A DNA stretch of 64,000 nucleotides, taken from Spirosoma panaciterrae DSM 21099. Lineage in GTDB: Bacteria > Bacteroidota > Bacteroidia > Cytophagales > Spirosomataceae. Positions 8,725 through 17,488 of this stretch are shown here, piece by piece (the first letter of the stretch is position 1; each line of letters begins with the position of its first letter). The notes under the pieces were generated by a model, which was given only the letters and a program-made list of their open reading frames with translations, did no database searches and was not told where the DNA came from. Both the position numbers and the translations under genes were made by a program. The DNA lies in assembly GCF_000374025.1 (NCBI RefSeq), contig NZ_KB893174.1:1-64000 (forward strand), written 5' to 3'.

Positions 8725-9060
8725 ATGAAGGGGACTAACCTGGGCGAGTTTGAAGAACTGGTGTTACTAACCATTGCTGCATTGGTCAATGAGGCCTACA
8801 GTGTTGCCATTTGTGATGAGCTGGAAAAACACACAGGGCGGGCAGCTAAACTGGGTGTGGTGCATGCGGTATTGAATCGACTGGAAGAGAAAAGTCTGGT
8901 AAAGAGTCACTTAGGCGATGCCACCAGTGCCCGTGGGGGCAAACGCAAACGCTATTATGAAGTGACCCATGCCGGAAAGGTGGCCCTGGTGAAAGCGAAG
9001 GAAGTTCGCGAGTCGCTCTGGAATATCATACCCGGTTTTAATCTGGAAGGCTCATTATGA
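8725..9060 (+). CDS. PadR-family transcriptional regulator
   Basis: A 111-residue winged-helix protein. It starts with KGTNLGEFEELVLLTIAALV, the typical PadR opening, continues with a HAVLNRLEEKSLVKSHLGD recognition-helix and wing region, and ends with GGKRKRYYEVTHAGKVAL, the conserved PadR beta-hairpin. It belongs to the short PadR subfamily with a single C-terminal helix used for dimerisation. Its stop overlaps the start of the permease by 4 bp (ATGA), so the two are translationally coupled. The likely role is to repress its own operon until a ligand, often a hydrophobic or toxic compound, is bound. Confidence 0.92.
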   Translation: MKGTNLGEFEELVLLTIAALVNEAYSVAICDELEKHTGRAAKLGVVHAVLNRLEEKSLVKSHLGDATSARGGKRKRYYEVTHAGKVALVKAKEVRESLWNIIPGFNLEGSL

Positions 9061-11720
9061 ATCGGATCGATCCATCTGAAAGCCGTACGAATCTGCCCAA
9101 AATGCCGGGGCCTCCCCGCTGGGCACAACGGTTGCTGGAGTGGTACTGCCGTCCCGATTTACTGGAAGACTTGCAGGGCGATCTTAATGAGTATTTCGAC
9201 CGAAATCGAACAACAAAAGGTGATCGGAAAGCCCGCTGGATTTACTGCCTGGATGTGCTGAAATTTTTTCGACCGTATACGATCCGTAAACCTGATTTTA
9301 TTAACCTTCTCATTCACTGGATTATGCTTGGTAGCTACCTCAAAACCTCCCGGCGCAGCCTGGTGCGCAACAAGTTATTCTCGCTTATCAACATCGTTGG
9401 GCTGGCCGTCAGCATGTCGGTGGGCTTGCTGGTTATTTCATTTGTGGCGGATATACTCGCCTACGACGATTTTCATGAGAAAAAAGATCGGATCTTTCGG
9501 GTGATTACAACGTTTAAAACACCCGAACAACCCCAGGTCGATCTGGCGTCAACATCGGTGAAAATCGGGAAGCAACTTCGGCAAACGGTATCGGGGATTG
9601 AGGAGGTAACCATCCTGCGAAATGGCTTTGGGGGCGATGCCCGCGTTGGCGAGGCTACGATTCCCCTGGGCGGGCTATGGGCGGATGCTTCGTTTTTCAG
9701 GGTATTTACATTTCCCCTGCTGGAAGGTAACCCCGCCACGGCCTTGAAGAACCCATACTCGTTGGTATTGACCGAAAAAACGGCTAAAAAATTATTCGGA
9801 GAGGTCGATCCATTGGGTAAAACGGTTCGGCTCGATACGCTGACCTATACGGTGACGGGTTTGCTGAAAGATGTTCCGAAACTATCGCATATACAATTTG
9901 ACGCCCTGGCCTCATTTTCGACAGCCGAATCGCTGTTTGCGAGGCAAGACCCTAATTTTTACGGATGGGATAATATCTGGCAGAATTACGTATACATGGT
10001 TTTGCCCGAATCCACCCGGCCGGAGTCGGTGTTAAGGTCATTGACTGGATTCAATAAAGCGGAAAACAGCAGAATAACGAATCGAACCGTTTCGGTATCT
10101 CTCCAACCGCTCAGGGAAGCCTCGTTGGGGCCTAAGCTCCATAATGCCATTGGTCCTACCATGATACCCCTTGTAGTATGGGTACTGATCGGACTAGCGA
10201 TGGTCATCATCCTCTCAGCCTGTTTTAATTATACCAACCTTTCCATTGCCCGGTCGCTTCGGCGCTCGCGGGAAGTTGGGGTTCGCAAAATTATGGGTGC
10301 TCTGAAAAGCCATGTGCTGGGGCAGTTTCTGGCCGAATCGATTCTGATTGCGTTGCTGGCGCTGGTGGTTTCGTTGGGGCTATTTTTATTCCTGCGCACA
10401 CAATTTCTAGCCCTTGATCCCTTCATCGACAACCTGGTGTCGCTGGAGTTTTCGGGACGGGTTATCGGTTCTTTCATTTTGTTAGCCCTTGTTGTGGGCT
10501 TAATCGCCGGGGTTTTACCTGCCTTATTTTTCTCTCGAATCAAACCTGTACTGGTACTGCGGGATAGCTCGACGCTGAAAATTTTTCGCCGGGTTACGCT
10601 TCGTAAAACCCTGATTATACTTCAGTATACGTTCTCGTTGATTTTTATCACAACGACCCTGATCGGGTATGCGCAATACCGCAGCTTTCTGACCTTCGAT
10701 CTGGGTTTTACGACAGAGAATATTCTGAACATAAACCTCAAAGGGAATAAAGGCACAGTGCTCGCAAACGAGTTGCGTCAGATTCCCGGTGTTGTGGAGG
10801 TCTCAAAATCGCTGTTGGTCACAAGTTTAGGCAGCATAGGAGGGACTACGATGAAGTACAAAAATTCGCAGGATTCCGCACTGGTCTGGCTGAATACGGT
10901 CGACGAACATTATTTGCCAATCCACCGGCATAAGTTACTGGCTGGCACCAATTTTACACGACATCCTAAAACAGCGCAGGAGGAGAGTGAAATTATTGTG
11001 AATGAACAGGTGCTCAAACGGTTTAACATAGCGAAACAGAATCCACAGAAGGCCCTGGGCGAACAGGTGGTTGTTGATAAAAAGAAACTGACGATTGTCG
11101 GCGTATTGAAGGACTTTCATTATGGAACGATGGAGAATAAAATCGAACCGCACATGTTCCGGTACTTTACCGATGAGGCAGGTGGGTATCTGAATGTGAA
11201 AGTGGCTACTACCGACTTACCCGCTACGCTGGCCAGTGTTGAGGAGGCCTGGCGAACGGTGGATAAGGTGCATCCCATGGAGGCCAAGTTTTATGATGAC
11301 CAGATTGAAGAGGCTTATCGGCAATTTTCGATTATGATCAGAATAATTGGCTTTGTGGCAGTCCTGGCTGTGTGCATTGCGTTTCTGGGATTACTGGGTA
11401 TGGTGGTGTTTACGACCGAAACCCGGCTGAAGGAGATCAGTATTCGTAAAGTGCTGGGGGCCAGCGAAGGCGGGCTGGTTTATTTGTTGAGCAGAAATTT
11501 TCTGGGTTTATTGCTGCTGGCTGCTTTCGTGGCCCTACCGGCAACCTACCTGTTTTTCGATCAGGTGGTTCTGGTCAATTTTGCCTATCATCGACCGATT
11601 GGCCTGACCGAATTGATGATTGGGGTACTGATCGTTATGATGCCGGCCTTCCTGATGATTGTTTCGCAGACCCTAAAAGCGGCCCGAAAAAATCCGGCTA
11701 ATGTCTTGAAAAGCGAATAA
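9057..11720 (+). CDS. MacB/FtsX-type ABC transporter permease with N-terminal prefix domain
   Basis: An 887-residue membrane protein. Residues about 10-80 form a soluble prefix (PPRWAQRLLEWYCRPDLLEDLQGDL) seen in PadR-linked permeases of Cytophagales. Then come two MacB_PCD/FtsX repeats: a first TM near 115, a periplasmic domain about 140-360, three TMs near 375-500, a second leading TM near 520, a periplasmic domain and three TMs at 760-880 with the motif RLKEISIRKVLGAS. The REVGVRKIMGA motif in the first half is the coupling element for an ATPase. No ATP-binding subunit is encoded beside it, so it resembles duplicated orphan permeases. It is coupled to the PadR gene. Substrate unknown. Confidence 0.88.
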   Translation: MNRIDPSESRTNLPKMPGPPRWAQRLLEWYCRPDLLEDLQGDLNEYFDRNRTTKGDRKARWIYCLDVLKFFRPYTIRKPDFINLLIHWIMLGSYLKTSRRSLVRNKLFSLINIVGLAVSMSVGLLVISFVADILAYDDFHEKKDRIFRVITTFKTPEQPQVDLASTSVKIGKQLRQTVSGIEEVTILRNGFGGDARVGEATIPLGGLWADASFFRVFTFPLLEGNPATALKNPYSLVLTEKTAKKLFGEVDPLGKTVRLDTLTYTVTGLLKDVPKLSHIQFDALASFSTAESLFARQDPNFYGWDNIWQNYVYMVLPESTRPESVLRSLTGFNKAENSRITNRTVSVSLQPLREASLGPKLHNAIGPTMIPLVVWVLIGLAMVIILSACFNYTNLSIARSLRRSREVGVRKIMGALKSHVLGQFLAESILIALLALVVSLGLFLFLRTQFLALDPFIDNLVSLEFSGRVIGSFILLALVVGLIAGVLPALFFSRIKPVLVLRDSSTLKIFRRVTLRKTLIILQYTFSLIFITTTLIGYAQYRSFLTFDLGFTTENILNINLKGNKGTVLANELRQIPGVVEVSKSLLVTSLGSIGGTTMKYKNSQDSALVWLNTVDEHYLPIHRHKLLAGTNFTRHPKTAQEESEIIVNEQVLKRFNIAKQNPQKALGEQVVVDKKKLTIVGVLKDFHYGTMENKIEPHMFRYFTDEAGGYLNVKVATTDLPATLASVEEAWRTVDKVHPMEAKFYDDQIEEAYRQFSIMIRIIGFVAVLAVCIAFLGLLGMVVFTTETRLKEISIRKVLGASEGGLVYLLSRNFLGLLLLAAFVALPATYLFFDQVVLVNFAYHRPIGLTELMIGVLIVMMPAFLMIVSQTLKAARKNPANVLKSE

Positions 11721-11779
11721 TGGCAGATCGCAACTTTGGGGCATGGTAGATGGCTGACGCCAAAAAAGCTGACGCATAG

Positions 11780-11801
11780 GAGACGCCAGGTATGGCGTCT
11801 C
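11780..11801. terminator. 9-bp hairpin between convergent genes
   Basis: GAGACGCCA (11780-11788) pairs with TGGCGTCTC (11793-11801) around a GGTA loop. It lies between the plus-strand permease and the minus-strand membrane protein, and its right arm overlaps the last base of the latter's stop codon. No T tract follows, so it may be a REP-like element or a weak terminator. Confidence 0.5.
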
Positions 11802-12862
11802 TACAAAGGAAATGCTCTGTACCAAATCCCTACGGCACTCACCCAGCCTATGATCAGCCAGGCGCCCACAGGAACACCAAACATAATCAGGAGTAATCCC
11901 AGTATGAAGCTGGCGAAAATGCCGGATAGCCAGCGTTCGGGAAGGATGTCGCGGCCGTAGGCAAGCGTGTGCATCAGTAGCAGCCAGCCCCAGCCTGTCA
12001 GCCAAAGCCAGATTACGTAGTCGAGCCGGATGGCGTCAGGGCAGTTTCGCAATAGAATTAGCAGTTCAGGAAGCCATATCAGACCATAGGTACAGGTATA
12101 GCGAATCAGGCGTTGCCACCAGGTAAAGGGCAGATTAGGAAGCAGAATCAGGTATTTTTTTTCAAAATCGCTCACCTGGCCACCGACCTGAGCATGGCTA
12201 AGAATCGCCAGCAATAGTCCAATGAGCAACAGCCGCTGGTCATACGCATCGGTAGGGTAGAGTCGGCAAACGCCTGCCAGCAATAAGCCCGAAAAAGCTT
12301 TGGTCAATACCAGCGAAAGTGGTTCGCGCCGGAGCCAGTAGACTGGAAAAAACAACTCATAGGGGAGTCGAACCCGAAAATGGGGGAGCTGTAGGGTATT
12401 GGGGCCTGGGTGCCGAAGACGATAATCGTTTATAGAAACGCCTGCGCCAATGAGGCCGATCTGGTAAATAACGATAGCCGCCAAGGAGTCCCATTTTTGA
12501 TAAACCGTTGCCAGTTGGATCATCCAGCCGCCATAGGCAATTACTGGAGCCAGCAAGGCGATTTCCAGGGCGAGCCAAAGAAGCCAGCGTATCGGATTGG
12601 GTATAAGCCAGAACGTCTGCAGAAACAGATGTTCTGGTGCGGCCAATTCCTGGCGTACAAAGGTGCTGACCTTCACTACATAGAATCCCCACAGGATGAA
12701 TACGATGCCCAGCAAAAACCAGGAGCCCAGACAGGCGGTGATTAGTGCTTTGTGTTCGCGGGCACTCAGAAAGCCAAAAGCCAGCAAAATAACAACCAGA
12801 AATGTACCCGCGTTGCGGGCGTAAAAAGGGCCGACAAAGAGTCGGTTTAAAAACGTCAGCAT
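11801..12862 (-). CDS. Multi-pass membrane protein, likely permease of an ABC exporter
   Basis: A 353-residue protein with roughly eight to ten hydrophobic segments. The ATG at 12862 (MLTFLNRLFVGPFYARNAGTF) lies 8 bp after the stop of the ABC ATPase gene; the upstream in-frame ATG at 12964 would overlap that gene and has a non-hydrophobic start. The spacing and strand make it the membrane partner of the ATPase, like gliding- or Nod-type ABC-2 exporters of Bacteroidota, though I recognise no specific family. Its stop codon sits in the arm of a small hairpin. The substrate is unknown. Confidence 0.65.
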   Translation of the reverse strand: MLTFLNRLFVGPFYARNAGTFLVVILLAFGFLSAREHKALITACLGSWFLLGIVFILWGFYVVKVSTFVRQELAAPEHLFLQTFWLIPNPIRWLLWLALEIALLAPVIAYGGWMIQLATVYQKWDSLAAIVIYQIGLIGAGVSINDYRLRHPGPNTLQLPHFRVRLPYELFFPVYWLRREPLSLVLTKAFSGLLLAGVCRLYPTDAYDQRLLLIGLLLAILSHAQVGGQVSDFEKKYLILLPNLPFTWWQRLIRYTCTYGLIWLPELLILLRNCPDAIRLDYVIWLWLTGWGWLLLMHTLAYGRDILPERWLSGIFASFILGLLLIMFGVPVGAWLIIGWVSAVGIWYRAFPL

Positions 12863-12870
12863 AGGCCAGA

Positions 12871-13506
12871 TCAGGTTGTCGGTATGATGGCCCCATCGCC
12901 TACCTGCCAGGTACCGCTCAGGGTTAACCCCGTCAGACTGACGTCCTGGTGCGAGGTCAGCCAAAATGAAACCCCCTGCTCAGCATGAAGATGACGGATA
13001 TAATCGAAAAGTTTGGCGGCTGTGGCTACGTCGAGGGTAGTGAGGGGTTCGTCCAGCAACACGAGTGTAGGCGATCCCAGCAACGCCAGCAGGAGCGATA
13101 ATTTCTTCAGCATCCCACTCGAAAAGGTGCCCGTTGGCTGTGTCCAGAAGGTATCGACGCCCAAAATACGGGCAATATGATCGACCTGGCCGGCTGGGGT
13201 CTGTTTCGCCTTTCCAACAAAGCCGGTCAGGTCGCGGGGAGTCAGAAAGCTTGGGTAAAGTGGTTCGGCTTCAGCATAGTTGACTCGCAGACGATAGTCG
13301 ACTGGATTACGATTGATTTCATACTGATCGGCCAGCCAGATTTGGCCCGAAAAGGGGAGGAGACCGGCAACCGTACGGAAAAATGTGGTTTTGCCAGAGC
13401 CATTACCACCCCGGAAATAATGAATGCCTGACGAGAACGCCAGCATGGGTATAGCTAGAACCGTTCGTCCGTTGTAGGCTTTCGTAAAGTTGGATACCGA
13501 AATCAA
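12871..13506 (-). CDS. ABC transporter ATP-binding protein
   Basis: A 211-residue cytoplasmic ATPase. Walker A is GGNGSGKTT at residues 33-41, the signature is FSSGMLKKLSLLLALL (a variant of LSGGQ), Walker B is LVLLDEP, and the switch His is in WLTSHQD. Its length is that of single-domain exporter ATPases. It is followed 8 bp later by a membrane protein that probably forms the permease, and preceded at about 100 bp by a TonB-dependent receptor on the same strand, so the three may form one envelope transport unit. Confidence 0.9.
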   Translation of the reverse strand: MISVSNFTKAYNGRTVLAIPMLAFSSGIHYFRGGNGSGKTTFFRTVAGLLPFSGQIWLADQYEINRNPVDYRLRVNYAEAEPLYPSFLTPRDLTGFVGKAKQTPAGQVDHIARILGVDTFWTQPTGTFSSGMLKKLSLLLALLGSPTLVLLDEPLTTLDVATAAKLFDYIRHLHAEQGVSFWLTSHQDVSLTGLTLSGTWQVGDGAIIPTT

Positions 13507-13609
13507 AGGCCTGTCGATTGATAAGCGCCAAAAATAAGGATCGATTCAGGCAAACGTTCCTCCTTCTGTCCTTGTGGATGACCACTCCTCACGAGTCCGA
13601 TACCTGAAA

Positions 13610-15709
13610 CTACCATTTCACACTTAGGCGAACACCGGCCAGTCCGTTACGGCCAGGAGCGGCATTGTAGTATCGATTACCGACCGCATTCAGGTCATAC
13701 CCCAGGGAGTAAGCCCGATCCAGCAGATTGTCGCCACTGGCATATACATCCAGCATCCAGTGCTGACCCAGGTTACGCCGAAAACCCAGTGTACCCTGAA
13801 GCAGTTGAGTTGGGTTCGACAAGGCCGTGTTGGCGTCGTTCAACTGAAACTCCAGCAAAAACAGATAGGTCAGGTGCGCGTAGAAGCCCAGCCGCGTTTC
13901 GACATCGATACCCGTTGTGTTGGCGGTTGGGGCAACACCCGGAATCTGGTTATTCGACAGATCGACGCTGCCCTGCTGGTAGTCTCGGTATCGATAGTTG
14001 GTCAGGGTCAGATTATTCCAAAGGCGGAGAAAGGTAAGGGCCTGGGTCGTATTGGGCAGCACAAAATCGTAGCTTATCTGGGTTTCCAGACCCGGTTGGT
14101 CTGTTCGTCCGGCATTGATAAAATAATCGGCACCTGCCGCATCGGATCGGCGAACAATGGTTTCTCGGAGTTGCAGTTTGTAATAAGAAATGTCAAATCG
14201 CAGTCGACTGTTGAAAGCGGAACCCCGCACCCCCACTTCGTAACTAATGCCCCGTTCGGGATTTAGTGATGTGCTAAAGCCACCTGCCGACGGATGCACT
14301 TCCTGACTCGATGGTGCCGAATAGCCCGTACTGATGCTGGCAAAGGCGGATACATTAGGGCCAAATGTCCGTAGCAGGGCTACTCTGGGTAGCCAAACAG
14401 GGGTAAAATTTCGGGTGATCAGGGCCGTTGGAAGGCCATTGGCTCGAATCTTATACCGGGTGAAATCGTAGCGAACGTCGTTGCGGCTCAAACCTGCCGT
14501 AAGGCGAAAGTGGGCGGGCAGCTCACTTTCTATCTGGGCAAACAGCGTGGTTTGTCGTGCAATGAGTTCTTCGTCGGTTTGGATAGTGTCAGGTGTACCG
14601 GCCCGGTTGCCGAAGTTCCGATCAACCGTGAAGTTGCGGAGTAGTTCGGCTCCGACGGTAACGACTGTGGGCAGAGGGGCGTTGGGGAATCGGAATTGGG
14701 TAACGGTACGGCCACCAATGCCCAGATCGGTCCGTTTTTCATAATTGGTGATGAACGGATTGGCAAAGTCGGTTGTAGAGCCGTAAAGAACGGTGGTGTT
14801 CTGAATGCGTTCGTTCCAGCGGTACTCATGCGAAAGCCCAAAATAACCCAGCTTCTGATAAATACCAGCCTGTTGAGCAGCACTGCTGGGTAAGGTAGCT
14901 GTGGCAGGACGGGAAGCCCGTGGATTGGCCAGAAACTGAGCTTCCGTTAGCCCTCCGGGGGTTTGGTAGTGCAGGTCGGAGTACAGAGTCAGCAGCGATA
15001 CCGTCCGTTTGGGGCTTACATTGAAGGAGCCGATGAAGCTCAGATTGTCGCGTACAACTGCACTTTGGTCGCGGTATCCGTCCGATTGTAAGTGGTTGTA
15101 GCTTAAAGAAATAGCTGAATTGGCTTTGCCCGTTTGCAGAGAAATGCCATTTCCATACAAGCCATAGGAGCCACCCAATGCCGAAAGTTCTACACTGCTC
15201 TTATTGGCCGGCACTGCCAGGCCACTAAAGAGGATGGTACCACCAGTGCCTGCTCCGTATAAACTACCGGATGGTCCCTTGATCACTTCGATCCGGCCTA
15301 GTGCCCGCACATCGAGTGCGTTGAGGGGGGTATTGCCGCCTGCATCGGTCAGGGGGAGTTCATTCCAGTAGGTTTTTATGTTTCGTACACCAAAGGGTGA
15401 GCGAATCGCGCTTCCACGAATGGCCAGCCGGTAGCTTCCCGGCGATCGTTCGTCGGCTCGTACTCCCGGTATTGAATTTAATGACGGAACGATGGTGGGT
15501 ATACCAAAGCGTTGATTTAAGTCCCGGCGCGTCAGTACACTTACGGCTGCCGGAGTTTCCAGCAGCCGTCGGTTCGTTGCATAACCTCGTACAACAACCT
15601 CATTCAATTGCAGGGTATCCTCCAGAGATGGAGCCGGGGTTTGGGCAAGGAGAAGATCGGGACTGACGATACAGATAAGTACGCCTAAGAAGAAGTATTG
15701 CTTTATCAT
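13610..15709 (-). CDS. TonB-dependent outer membrane receptor
   Basis: A 699-residue protein with signal peptide (cleavage near LLLAQ), a short TonB-box-like LNEVVVRGYATNRR segment, then a plug domain (about 40-160, with PGVRADERSPGSYRLAIRG and GRIEVIKGPSGSLYGAGTGG) and a 22-strand-type beta-barrel ending in LAGVRLSVKW, with a terminal aromatic residue. It lacks the CarboxypepD_reg domain and SusD partner of nutrient SusC systems, and is closer to the FecA/siderophore type. It probably takes up a metal chelate or similar small ligand. The ABC ATPase follows on the same strand. Confidence 0.9.
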   Translation of the reverse strand: MIKQYFFLGVLICIVSPDLLLAQTPAPSLEDTLQLNEVVVRGYATNRRLLETPAAVSVLTRRDLNQRFGIPTIVPSLNSIPGVRADERSPGSYRLAIRGSAIRSPFGVRNIKTYWNELPLTDAGGNTPLNALDVRALGRIEVIKGPSGSLYGAGTGGTILFSGLAVPANKSSVELSALGGSYGLYGNGISLQTGKANSAISLSYNHLQSDGYRDQSAVVRDNLSFIGSFNVSPKRTVSLLTLYSDLHYQTPGGLTEAQFLANPRASRPATATLPSSAAQQAGIYQKLGYFGLSHEYRWNERIQNTTVLYGSTTDFANPFITNYEKRTDLGIGGRTVTQFRFPNAPLPTVVTVGAELLRNFTVDRNFGNRAGTPDTIQTDEELIARQTTLFAQIESELPAHFRLTAGLSRNDVRYDFTRYKIRANGLPTALITRNFTPVWLPRVALLRTFGPNVSAFASISTGYSAPSSQEVHPSAGGFSTSLNPERGISYEVGVRGSAFNSRLRFDISYYKLQLRETIVRRSDAAGADYFINAGRTDQPGLETQISYDFVLPNTTQALTFLRLWNNLTLTNYRYRDYQQGSVDLSNNQIPGVAPTANTTGIDVETRLGFYAHLTYLFLLEFQLNDANTALSNPTQLLQGTLGFRRNLGQHWMLDVYASGDNLLDRAYSLGYDLNAVGNRYYNAAPGRNGLAGVRLSVKW

Positions 15710-15926
15710 AAGTTGACAACTATGCCTTGTAAAAGTACATCGAATAAACGGGAAACAGGGTTTCTGGGGCAGGTAAAATCGGGTTAGTCGTTAGGGTATC
15801 AAACCACCTGTGCAAAAAAACAATCATAACAGTTAAGAAGCTACCCATGTCATAAGTGACTTAATGGGTATATGTGGACCTATTTTATACTCCTTTTCTG
15901 GCATCATATTTGACAAGCGTAGTCGT

Positions 15927-16349
15927 ATGCAAGCTTTATCTTTACAAGAGAAGAGCCTGATAATACGGCTCTTACATACCCTTCAATGGGTACTTCAACT
16001 GGCAGGGGGCAGTGTACTACTCGGGGCACTGCTGGCAGGATCACTGCTTTGGCAGCCGTATGCCGATCAAAGCGAACTCGAACGGGAACTAGCCAATCAG
16101 ACTTACCTCCGGGTGGTGTCGGAATTGCACCGTTCAACCTGTGTATACAACCCGGGACGCTGGTTGCCGTTTCTGGACTGCAAATCAGTTGACAATAAGC
16201 AATTTACGTTGGCATACGAAGTGCTCGTTTATGAGGGTAATCCATTTTATTACAGCCCTTTCTATGCTATACAGACCAATAGTATTTTTAAAGCGTTCAG
16301 CGATAGGTCGTTACCCGACGATGCCGTAGACCTCCGAAACAAGCCTTAA
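15927..16349 (+). CDS. Small membrane-anchored protein of unknown function
   Basis: A 140-residue protein from the ATG at 15927 (MQALSLQEKS); an in-frame ATG at 15864 would add 21 residues with a weak hydrophobic stretch. One transmembrane segment lies near residues 14-40 (LLHTLQWVLQLAGGSVLLGALLAGSLLW with interruptions). The rest is a soluble domain containing two Cys (STCVYN and FLDCK) that could form a disulfide if periplasmic. I recognise no family. It converges with the yellow-like gene, with 6 bp between the stops. Confidence 0.6.
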   Translation: MQALSLQEKSLIIRLLHTLQWVLQLAGGSVLLGALLAGSLLWQPYADQSELERELANQTYLRVVSELHRSTCVYNPGRWLPFLDCKSVDNKQFTLAYEVLVYEGNPFYYSPFYAIQTNSIFKAFSDRSLPDDAVDLRNKP

Positions 16350-16355
16350 GTGGGT

Positions 16356-17453
16356 TTAGTCCGGCAATTTTACCCGGTACAAACCAAACGGGTAATCCAC
16401 TTTGTCTTCTCCGTTATTATAGCGACGGGTGCGGTGTATCTGGGCGGCCGTTATGTACAAATACCCGTCGGTTCCAATCCCGAAACTGTCGGGCCATAGT
16501 AAACGATTATCTTGAACCAGAACGCGCAAACGTCGGTTAGGTTCAGAGACGCCAGGAATAAAATACCGAATGGCTTTGTCTGGAGAGTCGGTCAGGTAAA
16601 TGCGCCCCTCTTTGTCGGCAATCATTCCGTGCGATATCCCTGTTTCACCCATTGATTCAACATGGGTCGACAGCTCAGCAGGGGATAAACGTTCATTCAC
16701 CAAATCGTCTACGTTAATCCGGTAGAGTTTCGTTTGGGTGATCGGGCGAAAATAAAGATACTTGAAGTCATGGGTGAGCGCAATGCCGTTGACATGGCTA
16801 CGAAACGGATTGCCCTGTCTATCCCGAACCTGTTTCCCATCGATCGTCAGCACAAAATCAGGATCGGCTTTGGTCGATGGAGCCGTCTCCAGTACCGTCC
16901 GGCTTTTCCCCGAAATCAAATCCAGCACAACAATGGCCCCCCGGCCAGGATCGGAAAGATAGGCCTTTTGCCGACGTGTATCGATCTGTACGTCGTTTAG
17001 GGCAGTACGATCGCGGGCTAAATCCTCGAATCGGTAAATCGTTTCTATCCGGTTGGTCTTTAGGTTGATCTTCAGGAGCTTAATGCCTTCGGGTATCGCT
17101 TTTTGGCCCGATGGACTAGCCGGGTCGAGTACCCATAGGGCGTTGGCCTGATCGACAAACAGAGCCTGAACGTTGATAAAGCGTTGTTGAGGGTTCAGCG
17201 AATCCCACTGATTCCATTCGGCATTGGGGTAAGGGATACGCTTCCCATTCACAATCTCAGCCAGCCCATAGTCATAGTTCGCAGGATTTTTCGGGAACGT
17301 AACAAAGACGCGGTTCTCCTGCGAAACGCCAAGACCAATGGGTTGGTACTTTCCAAACTGAGCAACGGTTTCCAGTTTAGCCGAAGAATTCGACTGGGCC
17401 AGAGAATTCAACGGGCTTAGCAAACAGAAAAGAGTAACGATGTGTGTTTTCAT
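16356..17453 (-). CDS. Yellow/major royal jelly protein-like secreted protein
   Basis: A 365-residue protein with signal peptide (MKTHIVTLF to SLAQ) from ATG at 17453. The mature protein matches the MRJP/yellow family (PF03022) six-bladed propeller: GRVF-like VFVTFPK, ALWVLDPAS, LNDVQIDTRRQKAYLSDPGRGAIVVLDL, HVNGIALTHDFKYLYFRPIT and MIADKEGRIYLTDSPDKAI. Bacterial members are often gluconolactonase- or SMP30-like, but activity is unproven. It is followed on the same strand, in transcription order preceded by, an enolase-superfamily gene 35 bp upstream, so both probably act in one sugar-acid pathway. Confidence 0.85.
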   Translation of the reverse strand: MKTHIVTLFCLLSPLNSLAQSNSSAKLETVAQFGKYQPIGLGVSQENRVFVTFPKNPANYDYGLAEIVNGKRIPYPNAEWNQWDSLNPQQRFINVQALFVDQANALWVLDPASPSGQKAIPEGIKLLKINLKTNRIETIYRFEDLARDRTALNDVQIDTRRQKAYLSDPGRGAIVVLDLISGKSRTVLETAPSTKADPDFVLTIDGKQVRDRQGNPFRSHVNGIALTHDFKYLYFRPITQTKLYRINVDDLVNERLSPAELSTHVESMGETGISHGMIADKEGRIYLTDSPDKAIRYFIPGVSEPNRRLRVLVQDNRLLWPDSFGIGTDGYLYITAAQIHRTRRYNNGEDKVDYPFGLYRVKLPD

Positions 17454-17488
17454 AGACGCATAACCCACGAAAATGGATTCTGTTGCTG

